The notes below the pieces were generated by a model. It was given only the letters and a program-made list of their open reading frames with translations, had not been told where the DNA came from and did no database searches. Source: UBA7803 sp040219135 (GTDB lineage: Bacteria > Pseudomonadota > Gammaproteobacteria > Pseudomonadales > Azotimanducaceae). From it: DNA of 64,000 nucleotides. Of this stretch, positions 35,782-45,204 are shown in pieces. The stretch spans positions 1-64,000 of the forward strand of contig JAVJTA010000015.1 of NCBI GenBank assembly GCA_040219135.1, read 5' to 3'. The position numbers were made by a program, and so were the translations under genes. Position 1 is the stretch's first letter. Each line of letters begins with the position of its first letter.

Positions 35782-37620
35782 ATGTTCACAATGATCGCCA
35801 GAACCCTGCTGCTGCTGACCGGCCTGACGCTGGCCGCGCCATCCATGGCGGACCGGGTGCAGCTGCCCCTGGCCCTCGACGCCCACGCCATCGAGACGGT
35901 GCTGCGCGAGCGCGTGTTCACCGGCAGCGGCGCCCGGGTCCGGCTCAACGACGATGGCTCCGGCTGTCAGTATCTGGAGTTGCGCGATCCGCGGGTGCGC
36001 ATCGACGGGGGCCGCATCCTGCTGCGCACGGCGGCCGACATCCGCGCCGGTCGCGCGGTCGGCGGGCAGTGTCTGCTGCTGGTGAACTGGAGCGGCGGCT
36101 TCGAGTTCAGCCAGCAGCCCGAGGTGGGCGACGCCGACAGCGTGGTGCTGACGACCACCGACTGGCGCGCGCTGCGGCCCGACGGCAGTCCCGATTCGCT
36201 GGCCAACGCGGTCGGCGGCTGGGTGGAGCAGTTCATGCCGGCGGATCTGCGGCGCACGCGCATCGAGCTGGCCGAGCCGCTGGGCCAGATTCGCGAGTTC
36301 CTCGCGCTGATGGTTCCGCCCGACGCCGCGACCGGGGCGGGAGTAGACGTCGACAGCCTGGCCCTCGATCGGGTGGCCGTGCAGGGGGATCGCCTGACCG
36401 CCACCCTGGGGCTCGAAGCGGTGACGGTCGATGCACCCCCCGCGGTCGTCGAGCCGGCACTGAGCGACGCCGAGCTCGCGGCGCTGGAGCAAGGGCTGGA
36501 CGCAGTGGACGCGTTCTTCACCTACACGGTGAAGAACATCGACGGCGGCCCTCAGGGGGATTCCGCTGCCGCCCTGCTCGAGGTGCTGGTCGAACTGCGC
36601 CGGGACCTGGTCGCCCTGCTGGCGGAACCGCGCGGCGGCGCCCGGGATCCGGTGCGGTCGCTGTTCGTCGAAGCCTGGGAGCGCCTGACCCCGGTGCTGA
36701 GCGAGGCCGCCGCGCAGCAGCCGGATGCCGAGGCCGCGCTGCGGCTGCTCACGTTCGTCGGCGCCGGCGACGCGCTGCGGGTACTCGACGAGCTGGGCCC
36801 TGCCCTGGGGCTGGAGATCACCAGTGACGGGCTGCGCCGGCTCGCCCGCCTGCTGGTGCCGGATTCGGCCGACGACCCGCTGCGGGTCGACGAGGCGGTG
36901 GATCCGGCATTGCGCCGGGCGCTCGGCTTCGGCGAGCCGCTGCCACCCCCGCGGGCCACGAACGACGCCACCTGGGTGGACGAGTGGCTCGACTGGATGA
37001 TCCCGAGCGCGGTGGCGGCCGCCACGCTCGACGCGGCGGCGGTGGAGCGGCTCAACAACTGGGTGCCGAAGACTCCGGACATGACGACCTACCTGCCCAT
37101 GGTCCGCGACGTGCTCGCCTACGTGGTCGCCGAGCAGCTCAATGCCCGCGAGCTGGAGCCGGCGTATCACGACCTTTTCCGCTGGCTGGTGTTCACCGCC
37201 GGCTGGCAGGAGAGCTGCTGGCGGCAGTTCACGGTGAAAGGCGACAAGCGTTGGCCGATGGAGTCGCGCTCGGGCGACGTCGGCCTGATGCAGATCAACG
37301 CGCGGATCTGGCGGGGCCTGTACGACCGGCAGGGCCTGAGCTGGGACATTGTCTACAACGCCCGGGCCGGCGCCGACATTCTCGAGCACTACCTCATCAA
37401 CTACGCGCTGCGCCGCGGCGAGCACAAAACCACGGGGGAGCGCGACAGCCTGGCGCGCTCCGCCTACGCCGCCTACAACGGCGGTCCGAGCCAGTACGAC
37501 CGCTACCGGCGGCGCGCCAGGCCCTCCGGTGTGGACGTGGACGCCGTCTTCTACGAGAAGTACCAGCAGATCAAACGCGGCAACGACCTGGCGGTGAAGA
37601 GCTGCTACGCCGGCGCGTGA
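35782..37620 (+). CDS. exported lytic-transglycosylase-like protein (SLT domain)
   Basis: A 612-residue protein with signal peptide (MIARTLLLLTGLTLAAPSMA). A long N-terminal region of about 430 residues is unrecognised: beta-rich at first, then Leu/Ala helices. The C-terminal domain from about 460 carries the SLT goose-lysozyme-like pattern: FTAGWQESCWRQF (catalytic Glu), SGDVGLMQINARIWRGLYD, and YAAYNGGPSQYDRYRRR. It should cleave peptidoglycan glycan strands from the periplasm. The N-terminal part is unusual and may bind a partner in the envelope. Confidence 0.82.
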   Translation: MFTMIARTLLLLTGLTLAAPSMADRVQLPLALDAHAIETVLRERVFTGSGARVRLNDDGSGCQYLELRDPRVRIDGGRILLRTAADIRAGRAVGGQCLLLVNWSGGFEFSQQPEVGDADSVVLTTTDWRALRPDGSPDSLANAVGGWVEQFMPADLRRTRIELAEPLGQIREFLALMVPPDAATGAGVDVDSLALDRVAVQGDRLTATLGLEAVTVDAPPAVVEPALSDAELAALEQGLDAVDAFFTYTVKNIDGGPQGDSAAALLEVLVELRRDLVALLAEPRGGARDPVRSLFVEAWERLTPVLSEAAAQQPDAEAALRLLTFVGAGDALRVLDELGPALGLEITSDGLRRLARLLVPDSADDPLRVDEAVDPALRRALGFGEPLPPPRATNDATWVDEWLDWMIPSAVAAATLDAAAVERLNNWVPKTPDMTTYLPMVRDVLAYVVAEQLNARELEPAYHDLFRWLVFTAGWQESCWRQFTVKGDKRWPMESRSGDVGLMQINARIWRGLYDRQGLSWDIVYNARAGADILEHYLINYALRRGEHKTTGERDSLARSAYAAYNGGPSQYDRYRRRARPSGVDVDAVFYEKYQQIKRGNDLAVKSCYAGA

Positions 37621-37658
37621 GCCGGGGAGGTTGCGCCGGGAATGTCGCTCGTGTTGCC

Positions 37659-37802
37659 TCAGTGCGCGTCGAGATAGCGTCTCGCCGCCTCGCCGAGCCG
37701 TCGAATGAGTTCGCCCTGCATGGAGCGGTGGTGCAGCTGCGCCCGCTGGCGCAGGCGCTCGACGACTGCATCGGGGACGCTTTTGATCGACAGGGTCGGC
37801 AT
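37659..37802 (-). CDS. orphan FitA-like antitoxin (RHH)
   Basis: A tiny 47-residue ribbon-helix-helix protein: MPTLSIKSVPDAVVERLRQR, then HRSMQGELIRRLGEAARRYL. This is the FitA-type N-terminal DNA-binding half. In full modules a longer C-terminus and a VapC/FitB gene follow; here the frame stops at 37659 and no PIN gene is present. It is likely the remains of a module, or a solitary repressor. Confidence 0.65.
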   Translation of the reverse strand: MPTLSIKSVPDAVVERLRQRAQLHHRSMQGELIRRLGEAARRYLDAH

Positions 37803-37844
37803 CGGGTTGACCTGGTTCCACTCTGGCGCCAGATTGGTGCCAAT

Positions 37845-39569
37845 ATGGGTACAGATCAAGCGCTTCACCCCAGGCGATTCGTAAGCCGACTGGTCGTGTT
37901 CTCGCTGATGGCGCTGGCTGTGCCGGCGGGTGCGGCGGAGGCACCGTCCGGTCCGGCCGATTACCTGTCCCTCAAGCTCGAGGCCGATGCCCGCTGGCGC
38001 GCCGGCGACGTCGCTGGCGCCGTGCCGCTCTACCAAACGCTGGTGACGGCCGATCCCCAGGACGGCGGGATGATGTTCCGCCTCGCTCGTGGGCTGCACG
38101 AACTGGGTCGAACCGCCGGGGCCCTGCCGTTTGCTCTGCAGGCGCTCGAGCGCGGTTTTGCCGATGAGGAGGCCACGGCGCTGGTCATGGCCCAGGCCAT
38201 GGCGCAATCGGGCGATCGGGACGCCGCCCTCGCCTGGCTGGAGCGGGCGCTGGCGGCGCCGCTCGAGGACCGGCCGGCCCTCAAGACCGACGAGGCGTTC
38301 GCCGCCCTGCGCGACGATGCGCGCTTCCGCCGGCTCGCCGGTTTTGCGCCCGCCGATCTCGACGATCGGGTCGCCGGCTGGCGCTACGATCTGGAGTTCT
38401 TCGCCGACGAAGCCCGACGCCTGCACGCCGCACCCGATCGTCGGGCCTGGAGCGAGGCCTTCGCGGCGGCCGTCGCCGGGCTGGCGGCGCGCGTACCCGA
38501 ACTCGACGATGTGGCGGTGGCGGTCGAGCTGCAGCGCATCGTCGCCGGGCAGCTGGCCGACGGCCACAGCCGGATCCGCTCGGCGCCGACCCAACGGGTA
38601 CCGTTTCCCGGCCTGCTGCCGCTCGAGTTCTATTTCTTTTCGGACGGCCTGTTCGTGATCGGCGCCGGCGAGGCGCACGCCGACCTGATCGGACGACGGG
38701 TCCAGGCCATCGGCGGCCGGCCGCTGGACGACGTGCTCGCGGATCTGGCGCCCTACGTGTCCCGCGACAACGATCAGGGCCTGCTCTGGCTCGGTCCGGT
38801 GTATCTGCGCAGTCCGGCGTTTCTGCGTGCCATGGGCTATGCGGACGCCCTCGATCGGGTGGCGATCACCCTGGACATGCCGGAGGGCCCGCGTACCGTC
38901 GAGCTCGCGCCGGAGCCAGCGGAGCGGGCAAACGCATCGCTGCGGCCGCCGCCGGAGGGCGCGCCGCCGCGCTGGCTGGCGCGGGTCGCGGAGAACTACT
39001 GGTTCGAGCCGCTGCCCGAGCTCGACGCGGTCTACGTTCAGTTCAACCAGGTCCGGGATGCGCAGGACGGGCCGTCGATCGCCGAGTTCGCCGGTCTGGT
39101 GCGCAACGCCATCGAGCAAGCGGGCGCCGCCAACCTGATCATCGACGTGCGCCACAACAGCGGCGGTAACAACTTTCTCCACTGGCCGTTGACCCGACTG
39201 GTGGCCTGGCACGGCCTCGCCGGGGCGGATCGCCGCAGCTTCGTCATCACCGGTCGCAACACTTTTTCGGCCTGCCAGGACTTCGTGAACTTCCTCGACC
39301 GCGGCACGAACGCCGTCTTCGTCGGCGAGGTTTCCAGCTCCCGGCCCAACTTCGTCGGCGAGGACACGTCGGTGGCGCTGCCCTGGTCGGGGATCCGGCT
39401 GTCCATCTCCTCGCGCTGGTGGCAGGACTCCTATCCCGCGGACCAGCGCCCCTACGTCCCGCTCTCCATGCCGGTGGCGTTGTCCTCTTCGGACTGGCTT
39501 GCGGGCCGCGATCCGGTGCTGGACGCGCTGAGCGACTTTCTCACCTCGGACGGACTCACTCGGGACTGA
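37845..39569 (+). CDS. exported TPR plus S41-like peptidase
   Basis: A 574-residue protein with N-terminal export signal (FVSRLVVFSLMALAVPAGA). Two to three TPR-like repeats follow (residues about 35-140: ARWRAGDVAGAVPLYQTLV, GRTAGALPFALQALERG, GDRDAALAWLERAL). A C-terminal tail-specific-protease fold carries LIIDVRHNSGGNN and NTFSACQDFVNFLDRGTNAVFVGE. The Ser in TFSAC is at the place of the S41 nucleophile. The order (lytic enzyme, then this) suggests an envelope-maintenance group. Confidence 0.78.
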   Translation: MGTDQALHPRRFVSRLVVFSLMALAVPAGAAEAPSGPADYLSLKLEADARWRAGDVAGAVPLYQTLVTADPQDGGMMFRLARGLHELGRTAGALPFALQALERGFADEEATALVMAQAMAQSGDRDAALAWLERALAAPLEDRPALKTDEAFAALRDDARFRRLAGFAPADLDDRVAGWRYDLEFFADEARRLHAAPDRRAWSEAFAAAVAGLAARVPELDDVAVAVELQRIVAGQLADGHSRIRSAPTQRVPFPGLLPLEFYFFSDGLFVIGAGEAHADLIGRRVQAIGGRPLDDVLADLAPYVSRDNDQGLLWLGPVYLRSPAFLRAMGYADALDRVAITLDMPEGPRTVELAPEPAERANASLRPPPEGAPPRWLARVAENYWFEPLPELDAVYVQFNQVRDAQDGPSIAEFAGLVRNAIEQAGAANLIIDVRHNSGGNNFLHWPLTRLVAWHGLAGADRRSFVITGRNTFSACQDFVNFLDRGTNAVFVGEVSSSRPNFVGEDTSVALPWSGIRLSISSRWWQDSYPADQRPYVPLSMPVALSSSDWLAGRDPVLDALSDFLTSDGLTRD

Positions 39570-39590
39570 GCCGCCCCGCTTTCTCGATGC

Positions 39591-40754
39591 TCAGGCGTCC
39601 GGACACGCCGGCAGGTCGTCCACCCGCGCGCAGGCCGCATCCATGGCGATGTGCACGTCGGTCACGTAGTACAGCGACGCGAAGCCGAGGTCGCGGCGGC
39701 CGAGGTTGTGAAAGATCAGCCCCAGGGCGATGTCGCCGGCGGTGAAGGGTTCGGGGTGTTCGGCGAAGTAGACGGCGGCGCCGTTCAGCGCCGGGTCGGT
39801 CATGAGCTCGATCACCCGGCCGACGCCGCCGTGGTAGGCCTGCACCAGCAGCAGCCGGTACAGAAGCTGGGCTTTCGCTTCCGGCAGGTGGCCGAAGGTC
39901 GCGTCGAACACCGGCGCCAGGTTGCGGTGGTTCTGCTCCAGCACGTACAGGGCGCAGTCGATCTGCGCCAGCCGGTGCAGCCGGAACGGCGCCTGCAGCT
40001 CGCAGTCATCGAGCACGGCGGGCGAGAGCTGCATCACCCCCAGGGCGCCGGCCAGGGACTCGGCGTTGCGCTGGCCGCCGCTTTCGATGAGGGTCTTGCC
40101 GGCCAGCATGCCGAGCACGTGTTCGGGCAGGGTGATGCGGCCGCGCTCGTGCCGGTCCTCGTACACGGCGCGGATCGCCTCGTGCAGAGACACCGGCGCG
40201 TCTGTGCTGCCGACGCGCATGCCGTCCCAGGTGCCCCACAGGCGCGCGTCCGCATCGGCGCCGGTGTAGCGGGCCAGCGCGACGTCGAGGCGGGCGTGGG
40301 GCTGGTTGCAGCTGAGCGCGAACGGGTAGCCGATGCGGCCTTCCTCGCCGGGCACCCAGGCGTCAACGCTGCCGGCCTCGGCGAGCCGCCGGCGTTCCTC
40401 GTTCAGGCGTGCCTGGTTGGCGTCGCGCGGGCCCTCGTCGTCGAAGTAGCCGAGAAAACGCATGCGCCGGTCGAACAGGATGTGCCGTGCCGGTCGGCTG
40501 CAGAATCCTTCGGAGGCGAGCACCCAGCGGCGGATGGTGGCGAGGTTGGCGTAGGTCCCCTGGCTTTCCCAGTACGGACTGCGGCGGATCACCTCGGGCC
40601 AGGCGGACAGCGCCAGCGCCTCCGCCGCCCCGTCGGCGGCTTCCGCCGTGGTGGTGTCCGTGGCGGTTTCCGCGGTGGTGGCGGTGGCGATTGTGGGTAC
40701 CAGGCCCGCTAGCAGCGCGGCCAGCGCGCTCAGCAGCAGCAAGCGCGGCGGCAA
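39591..40754 (-). CDS. exported SLT/lysozyme-like muramidase family protein
   Basis: A 387-residue protein with a signal peptide (LLLLSALAALLAGLVPTIAT) and a Thr/Ala-rich stretch. The lytic-transglycosylase core follows: LAGKTLIESGGQRNAESLAGALGVMQLSPAVLDDC (probable catalytic Glu in LIESGG). It is also marked by two Cys near SCNQPHAR and DCELQAP. It converges with the S41 gene. Together with the gene at 35782 it makes two cell-wall-lytic proteins in 5 kb. Confidence 0.75.
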   Translation of the reverse strand: MPPRLLLLSALAALLAGLVPTIATATTAETATDTTTAEAADGAAEALALSAWPEVIRRSPYWESQGTYANLATIRRWVLASEGFCSRPARHILFDRRMRFLGYFDDEGPRDANQARLNEERRRLAEAGSVDAWVPGEEGRIGYPFALSCNQPHARLDVALARYTGADADARLWGTWDGMRVGSTDAPVSLHEAIRAVYEDRHERGRITLPEHVLGMLAGKTLIESGGQRNAESLAGALGVMQLSPAVLDDCELQAPFRLHRLAQIDCALYVLEQNHRNLAPVFDATFGHLPEAKAQLLYRLLLVQAYHGGVGRVIELMTDPALNGAAVYFAEHPEPFTAGDIALGLIFHNLGRRDLGFASLYYVTDVHIAMDAACARVDDLPACPDA

Positions 40755-40816
40755 GCGCGGCTGCAGGCCCGCCTGCCTGCGCAGCGAACGGGTTCCTCGC
40801 CTGGCCCGGGAACCGT

Positions 40817-41695
40817 TCAGAACAACAGCGCGGTCATCCGGCGCCGCACGGTGCGCACCAGATCCGGATCGTCGACCACGTTGAATGCGTCCACCAGCGC
40901 CTGCCGCGGCAGGCCGTCGGCGTAGCTGCGATCGCGGCGCAGCAGTTCCAGCAGCAGCTCGAGCCCGCGCTCCGCCTGGCCGGTCAGCACCAGCCGCGCG
41001 CCGAGCTGGTGGCGGGCTGCGAGGTCGTCGGGTCGGGTTTCGACCTGCCGTTCCAGGTCGGCCAGGGCCGGCGCATCGGCCACCGCCTGTTCCAGACGGA
41101 TGCGCGACAGCGCCCGGGTGGTCCGGGCGTCCGTGCCGAGGTTGGCGGGCAGATCGTCGATGATCTGTTTCGCTTCGATGAACTCGCGCGCTGTCACCAG
41201 GGCGAGGGCGAGGTCGAGTCTGCGCTCGGGCTGGTCGGGCTCAGTGGCGAGGGCCGCGCGCCGCTGCTCGACCAGCGCCGCCGGATCCGCCGGCTCGGCA
41301 TCCACCGCCGGTTCCGCGTCATCTCCGCCGGCCAGCGGCTCCACGCCGTGCTCGGCGAGAAAGCTGCGGATCTGTCCCTCCGGCAGCGCGCCGGGAAATC
41401 CAGCCACCACCTTGGCGTCCTTCAGCAGCATCACCGTGGGTACGGAGCGGATCTGAAAGTAACCGGCCAGCTCCTGCTGCTGATCCACGTCCACCTTGGC
41501 GAGCACGAACGCGCCGCCATAGTCCTCGGCGAGCTTGTCGAGGATCGGACCCAGGGATTTGCAGGGACCGCACCAGGTGGCCCAGAAGTCGACGAGCACG
41601 GGGACCTGCTGCGATTTCAGGACGACATCGCGCTCGAAGGACTCGGCGGTCGCTTCGAAGACGCGGGGTTCGGTGGTGCGGGTTGCGGTATTCAT
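40817..41695 (-). CDS. cnoX: thioredoxin-TPR co-chaperone (CnoX/YbbN-like)
   Basis: A 292-residue cytoplasmic protein. The thioredoxin domain (residues 1-115) has an intact WATWCGPCK motif and cis-Pro in IRSVPTVML. An acidic linker is followed by the TPR-like C-terminal domain (LDLALALVTAREFIEAKQIIDDLP...LELLLELLRRDRSY). CnoX proteins protect GroEL clients from oxidation. Unlike the E. coli protein (SxxC), this one keeps the full CGPC, so thiol-disulfide activity is expected. ATG 41695 is preferred to the longer frame from 41758. Confidence 0.9.
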   Translation of the reverse strand: MNTATRTTEPRVFEATAESFERDVVLKSQQVPVLVDFWATWCGPCKSLGPILDKLAEDYGGAFVLAKVDVDQQQELAGYFQIRSVPTVMLLKDAKVVAGFPGALPEGQIRSFLAEHGVEPLAGGDDAEPAVDAEPADPAALVEQRRAALATEPDQPERRLDLALALVTAREFIEAKQIIDDLPANLGTDARTTRALSRIRLEQAVADAPALADLERQVETRPDDLAARHQLGARLVLTGQAERGLELLLELLRRDRSYADGLPRQALVDAFNVVDDPDLVRTVRRRMTALLF

Positions 41696-41784
41696 GGTGT
41701 TTAGAGTGGGGGCCGGCCCCGTGGTTTCAATATCGGCAATGGTAAGCTTGCCGGCCACTGAGCGCGAAATGAACGACGGGTGAA

Positions 41785-42501
41785 ATGAACGACGAAACGA
41801 GAAACGAAGCGACTTCCGAGGCCCGCTGGCTCACGCCCACCTGGTTCCTCGACAGCGACAGCCCGGCGGTGACGGCGTTCGCCGACGCCGCGGCCGGCGA
41901 CGCGGCGGATCCGGTGGAGATCGCGCGGCGCCTGTTCTACGCGGTGCGCGACGGCATCCGCTACGACCCCTACCAGACAGCCGCCGAGCCGGAAGCCTAT
42001 CGCGCCAGCGCCGTCGCGGCTTCGGATCGCAACTGGTGCATTCCGAAATCGGTGCTGCTCGCGGCCGCCGCCCGCAATCGGGGCATTCCGGCGCGGCTCG
42101 GCTTTGCCGACGTGAAGAACCACCTCACCAGCGACAAGCTCTCGGCCAGCATGGGCACCGACGTGTTCGCCTGGCACGGCTACGCCGAGCTGATGCTGAA
42201 CGGTGCGTGGCGCAAGCTCAGTACCGCCTTCAACATCGAGCTGTGCGAGCGCTTCGGGGTGAAGGTGCTGGAGTTCGACCCGGACCACGACACGCTCATG
42301 CATCCGTTCGATGAGCACGGGCGTCAGCACATGGAGTACATCCGCCAGCGTGGCAGCTACGACGATCTGCCGCTGGACGAGATCTTCGCGACCTTTCTCG
42401 AGATCTACCCGGGCTGGGAGCGCGACGCGGCCGGCAACATCCGCCGCCTCCAGATAGCGGAGGCCCACGCCGGTGGCCCCGACGAGGCGTTCCAGCCGTG
42501 A
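41785..42501 (+). CDS. transglutaminase-like domain protein
   Basis: A 238-residue protein with a transglutaminase/protease core: NWCIPKSVLLAAAARNRGIPARLGFADV (catalytic Cys), then WHGYAELMLNGAW (His) and an Asp further on. Bacterial relatives act as peptidases or amide-handling enzymes of unknown substrate. The stop overlaps the pyrC start (GTGA), so the two are cotranscribed, although no functional link is known. Confidence 0.85.
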   Translation: MNDETRNEATSEARWLTPTWFLDSDSPAVTAFADAAAGDAADPVEIARRLFYAVRDGIRYDPYQTAAEPEAYRASAVAASDRNWCIPKSVLLAAAARNRGIPARLGFADVKNHLTSDKLSASMGTDVFAWHGYAELMLNGAWRKLSTAFNIELCERFGVKVLEFDPDHDTLMHPFDEHGRQHMEYIRQRGSYDDLPLDEIFATFLEIYPGWERDAAGNIRRLQIAEAHAGGPDEAFQP

Positions 42502-43541
42502 CCGACACGCTCACTCTGCGCCGTCCCGACGACTGGCACGTGCACCTGCGCGACGGGCCCATGCTCGAAGCCGTGGTGAACTACACCGCGCGCCAGTTCG
42601 CCCGCGCCATCGTCATGCCGAACCTGCTGCCGCCGGTGACCACGGTGGCGATGGCGCAGGCCTATCGCGAGCGCATTCTCGAGGCGGTGACCCCGGGGAT
42701 CGACTTCACGCCGCTGATGACGGCCTACCTCACCGACAGCATCGCCCCGGAAGAACTGGCGCGCGGTCATGCGGCAGGCGTGTTCACCGCTGCCAAACTC
42801 TACCCGGCCGGCGCCACCACCAACTCCGACTCGGGGGTCACCGACGTGGCCAACCTCCATCCGGTGCTGGAGCGCATGCAGGACATCGGCATGCCGCTCC
42901 TGGTACACGGCGAGGTGGTGAGCCCGGATATCGACATCTTCGACCGCGAGGCGGTGTTCATCGACCGGGTGCTGGGGGGGCTGGTGCGCGACTTTCCGGC
43001 GCTGAAGATCGTCTTCGAGCACATCACCACCGCGGAGGCCGTGGACTTCGTGGAGAACGCTCCGGACATCGTGGCGGCAACCATCACCGCGCATCATCTC
43101 GAGATCAATCGCAATCATCTGCTGGTCGGCGGGGTGCGCCCGCACCTTTACTGCCTGCCGGTGGCGAAGCGCGAGCAGCACCGTCAGGCGCTGCGCCGGG
43201 CGGCCACCTCGGGCGACGCGAAGTTTTTCCTCGGCACCGACACCGCACCGCACCCGCGCCCGGACAAGGAGACCGCCTGCGGCTGCGCCGGCATTTTCAG
43301 CGCGCCGGTGGCGCTGGAAAGCTACGCGGCGACGTTCGAGGCGGAAGACGCCCTGGACCACTTCGAGGCCTTCGCCTCGATCAACGGCCCGCGCTTCTAT
43401 GATCTGCCGGTGAACGAGGCGACCGTGACCCTGGTGCGACGCGCGCAGACCGTGGCGGAGATCTGCGGGCAGGGAGAGACGGCCGTGGTGCCGTTCCGGG
43501 CCGGCGAGACCCTGGCCTGGCGGCTGGCCGAAGGATCCTGA
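42498..43541 (+). CDS. pyrC: dihydroorotase (class II)
   Basis: A 347-residue dihydroorotase, close to the E. coli PyrC length, starting at GTG 42498. Metal and substrate motifs: DDWHVHLRDGPML (HxH), VMPNLLPPVTT, the carboxylated Lys in AAKLYPAGATTNSDSGV, His ligands in LLVHGEV and FEHITT, and FLGTDTAPHP with the catalytic Asp. It closes the dihydroorotate ring in pyrimidine synthesis. Confidence 0.97.
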   Translation: MTDTLTLRRPDDWHVHLRDGPMLEAVVNYTARQFARAIVMPNLLPPVTTVAMAQAYRERILEAVTPGIDFTPLMTAYLTDSIAPEELARGHAAGVFTAAKLYPAGATTNSDSGVTDVANLHPVLERMQDIGMPLLVHGEVVSPDIDIFDREAVFIDRVLGGLVRDFPALKIVFEHITTAEAVDFVENAPDIVAATITAHHLEINRNHLLVGGVRPHLYCLPVAKREQHRQALRRAATSGDAKFFLGTDTAPHPRPDKETACGCAGIFSAPVALESYAATFEAEDALDHFEAFASINGPRFYDLPVNEATVTLVRRAQTVAEICGQGETAVVPFRAGETLAWRLAEGS

Positions 43542-43567
43542 GTTGGCGCCGGTGGCGACTGCGTCCG

Positions 43568-44539
43568 TCAACGCCGCTGCACGCCGCGCACCGCCCCCTC
43601 GATCAGGTTCAGTGCTGCCTGGCGGCTGACCTGCCCGGGGTCCAGCGCCCCGGCCGGCGTCGAGGCGATGCCGAGTGCCACGGTCTTCGGATTCTCGAAC
43701 ATCACCGCGATGGCGTCCGCCAGCTCACGGCTGGTCGGACCGTCGGCGACGGCGAGGTCGTGGCCGGGCACCTCGGCCGGGTCGAGCACGTCCATGTCGA
43801 CGTGCACGTAGACGGCGTCGACCTGGTCTGACAGGCGGGCGAAGGCCTCGCGCAGCGCCGGGCCACGGGCCCGGATGTCGGCCACCGAGAACTGCTGCGC
43901 CTGATACTCGGCGAACCGGTCCGCCTCCAGGGGATCGAGGTCGCGAACCCCGCCCCAGAGGATGTGGCTCATCGGCAGTGGTGCTTCGAGTCCCGAGGTC
44001 CGGCGCAGGTTGTGCAGCGCGTGGCCGGCGGCGACCGCCACCGGCATGCCGCCGAGCATGCCGGACAGCGTGGTCTCGGGCACGTTGAAGTCGCCATGGG
44101 CATCGATGAACACCAGGCCCACCCGGCGCTCGGCGCCGCCGGCGTCGTATTTCAGGCCCGCGAGCATGCCGAGCAACACGTTGCAGTTGGCCTCGAGACC
44201 GACAGTCAGCGCGGCCTCGCTGCGGCCTTCGCGTACGGCGGCGGCCAGGTTGCCGTTGGCCAGCGCCATGCGGTTCCAGGCGCCGTACTGACGCTCCTGA
44301 TCCGCCGTCAGGCGGATGTCCTGGACCGGACGGACCAGCGTGGCGCCCCAGCCCTCGAGTAGGCGCTCGAGACCGGCTGCGTGGATGTAGTCGGGATTGG
44401 CCGAAAGCTCCGGGACGTTGCGGCTGCCGCCGTAGGGCTGCTTGATGACGTCCACGGTCACCGCGGCCTGGGCAGCGTGCGCGATAGCGCAGAGAGCGGC
44501 GAGTGCAGCCAGGCGGCTGGCGGATTGCAGGAGTCCCAT
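43568..44539 (-). CDS. exported arginase-family protein
   Basis: A 323-residue ureohydrolase-fold protein with a signal peptide (residues 1-25, LAALAALCAIAHAAQA), unusual for this family. The Mn-binding motifs FIDAHGDFNVPE and VHVDMDVLDPAEVPG are intact. The first motif, usually GGDH, reads TVGLEANCNV, so one His ligand is missing. It may be a periplasmic guanidino or amide hydrolase with an altered metal site. It converges with pyrC. Confidence 0.8.
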   Translation of the reverse strand: MGLLQSASRLAALAALCAIAHAAQAAVTVDVIKQPYGGSRNVPELSANPDYIHAAGLERLLEGWGATLVRPVQDIRLTADQERQYGAWNRMALANGNLAAAVREGRSEAALTVGLEANCNVLLGMLAGLKYDAGGAERRVGLVFIDAHGDFNVPETTLSGMLGGMPVAVAAGHALHNLRRTSGLEAPLPMSHILWGGVRDLDPLEADRFAEYQAQQFSVADIRARGPALREAFARLSDQVDAVYVHVDMDVLDPAEVPGHDLAVADGPTSRELADAIAVMFENPKTVALGIASTPAGALDPGQVSRQAALNLIEGAVRGVQRR

Positions 44540-44561
44540 GGGTCGTCGAAGGCCCCGTTCG

Positions 44562-45200
44562 CTATGGTGCGCCGGGCATTGTACGACAGCGTCGTGGGCG
44601 CAGGGCCAGCAGCATGAGCCCCCAGGCCAGCACGAACTCGATCATCAGCTTGCTGCTCTGGGTGACCAGCAGGTTGTGGGGGATCGGCTGCGCGGCCTGC
44701 TCGGGGTGGAGCATGCGCCCGGTGCTGCCGAGGCCACAGACTTCCCAGGTGGCGAAGGCGAAGAACATCAGCGCGGCGAGGAACGGCAGCGCCGACCGGT
44801 CGTCGCGGCCCGGCTGCCGGGGCGAGAGCAGCGTCCAGGCGATGACGACGAGCAGGGCGCCGCCGAACAGGACGTAGAACCAGGCCCCCGGTGCCGGCAG
44901 GCTCGGCCAGGACCACAGCGCCAGCCAGGCGAGGATGGCCGTCACCAGGAACCGTACCCGGATCCCGTGCCGGATGGCCCAGGCGCTGGCCAGGCACAGC
45001 ACACCGAGCTGAAACGAGTACATCCAGAGGATGGTTTTCGCGGCGCCGATCAGCACCGCCAGATCGAACGCGTTGCCGGCCGCGGAGGCGCCGCCGCGTT
45101 CGAGGAATCGCAGGTAGCCGGGCAAGGCGACGTAGTTGCCGAGCAGGGCATACGCGAGCAGCAGCACGCCGAGTAGCACGAGCAGGGTGTATCGGCGCAT
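44562..45200 (-). CDS. integral membrane protein of unknown function
   Basis: A 212-residue protein with about five hydrophobic segments (YTLLVLLGVLLLAYALLGNYVALP; AKTILWMYSFQLGVLCLASAW; FLVTAILAWLALW; WFYVLFGGALLVVIAWTLL; LPFLAALMFFAFATW). It starts at ATG 45200 behind GGGGGAGA, four bases after the TetR stop, so the two form an operon. I do not recognise the family. Confidence 0.65.
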   Translation of the reverse strand: MRRYTLLVLLGVLLLAYALLGNYVALPGYLRFLERGGASAAGNAFDLAVLIGAAKTILWMYSFQLGVLCLASAWAIRHGIRVRFLVTAILAWLALWSWPSLPAPGAWFYVLFGGALLVVIAWTLLSPRQPGRDDRSALPFLAALMFFAFATWEVCGLGSTGRMLHPEQAAQPIPHNLLVTQSSKLMIEFVLAWGLMLLALRPRRCRTMPGAP

Positions 45201-45204
45201 TGGA

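Noticed and set aside
34909..37944. A 1011-codon open frame on the minus strand
   Set aside because: Only its last 250 codons (from 35661) look like protein, a methyltransferase. The rest is antisense of the lytic-transglycosylase-like gene and shows Arg/His/Gly-rich noise.
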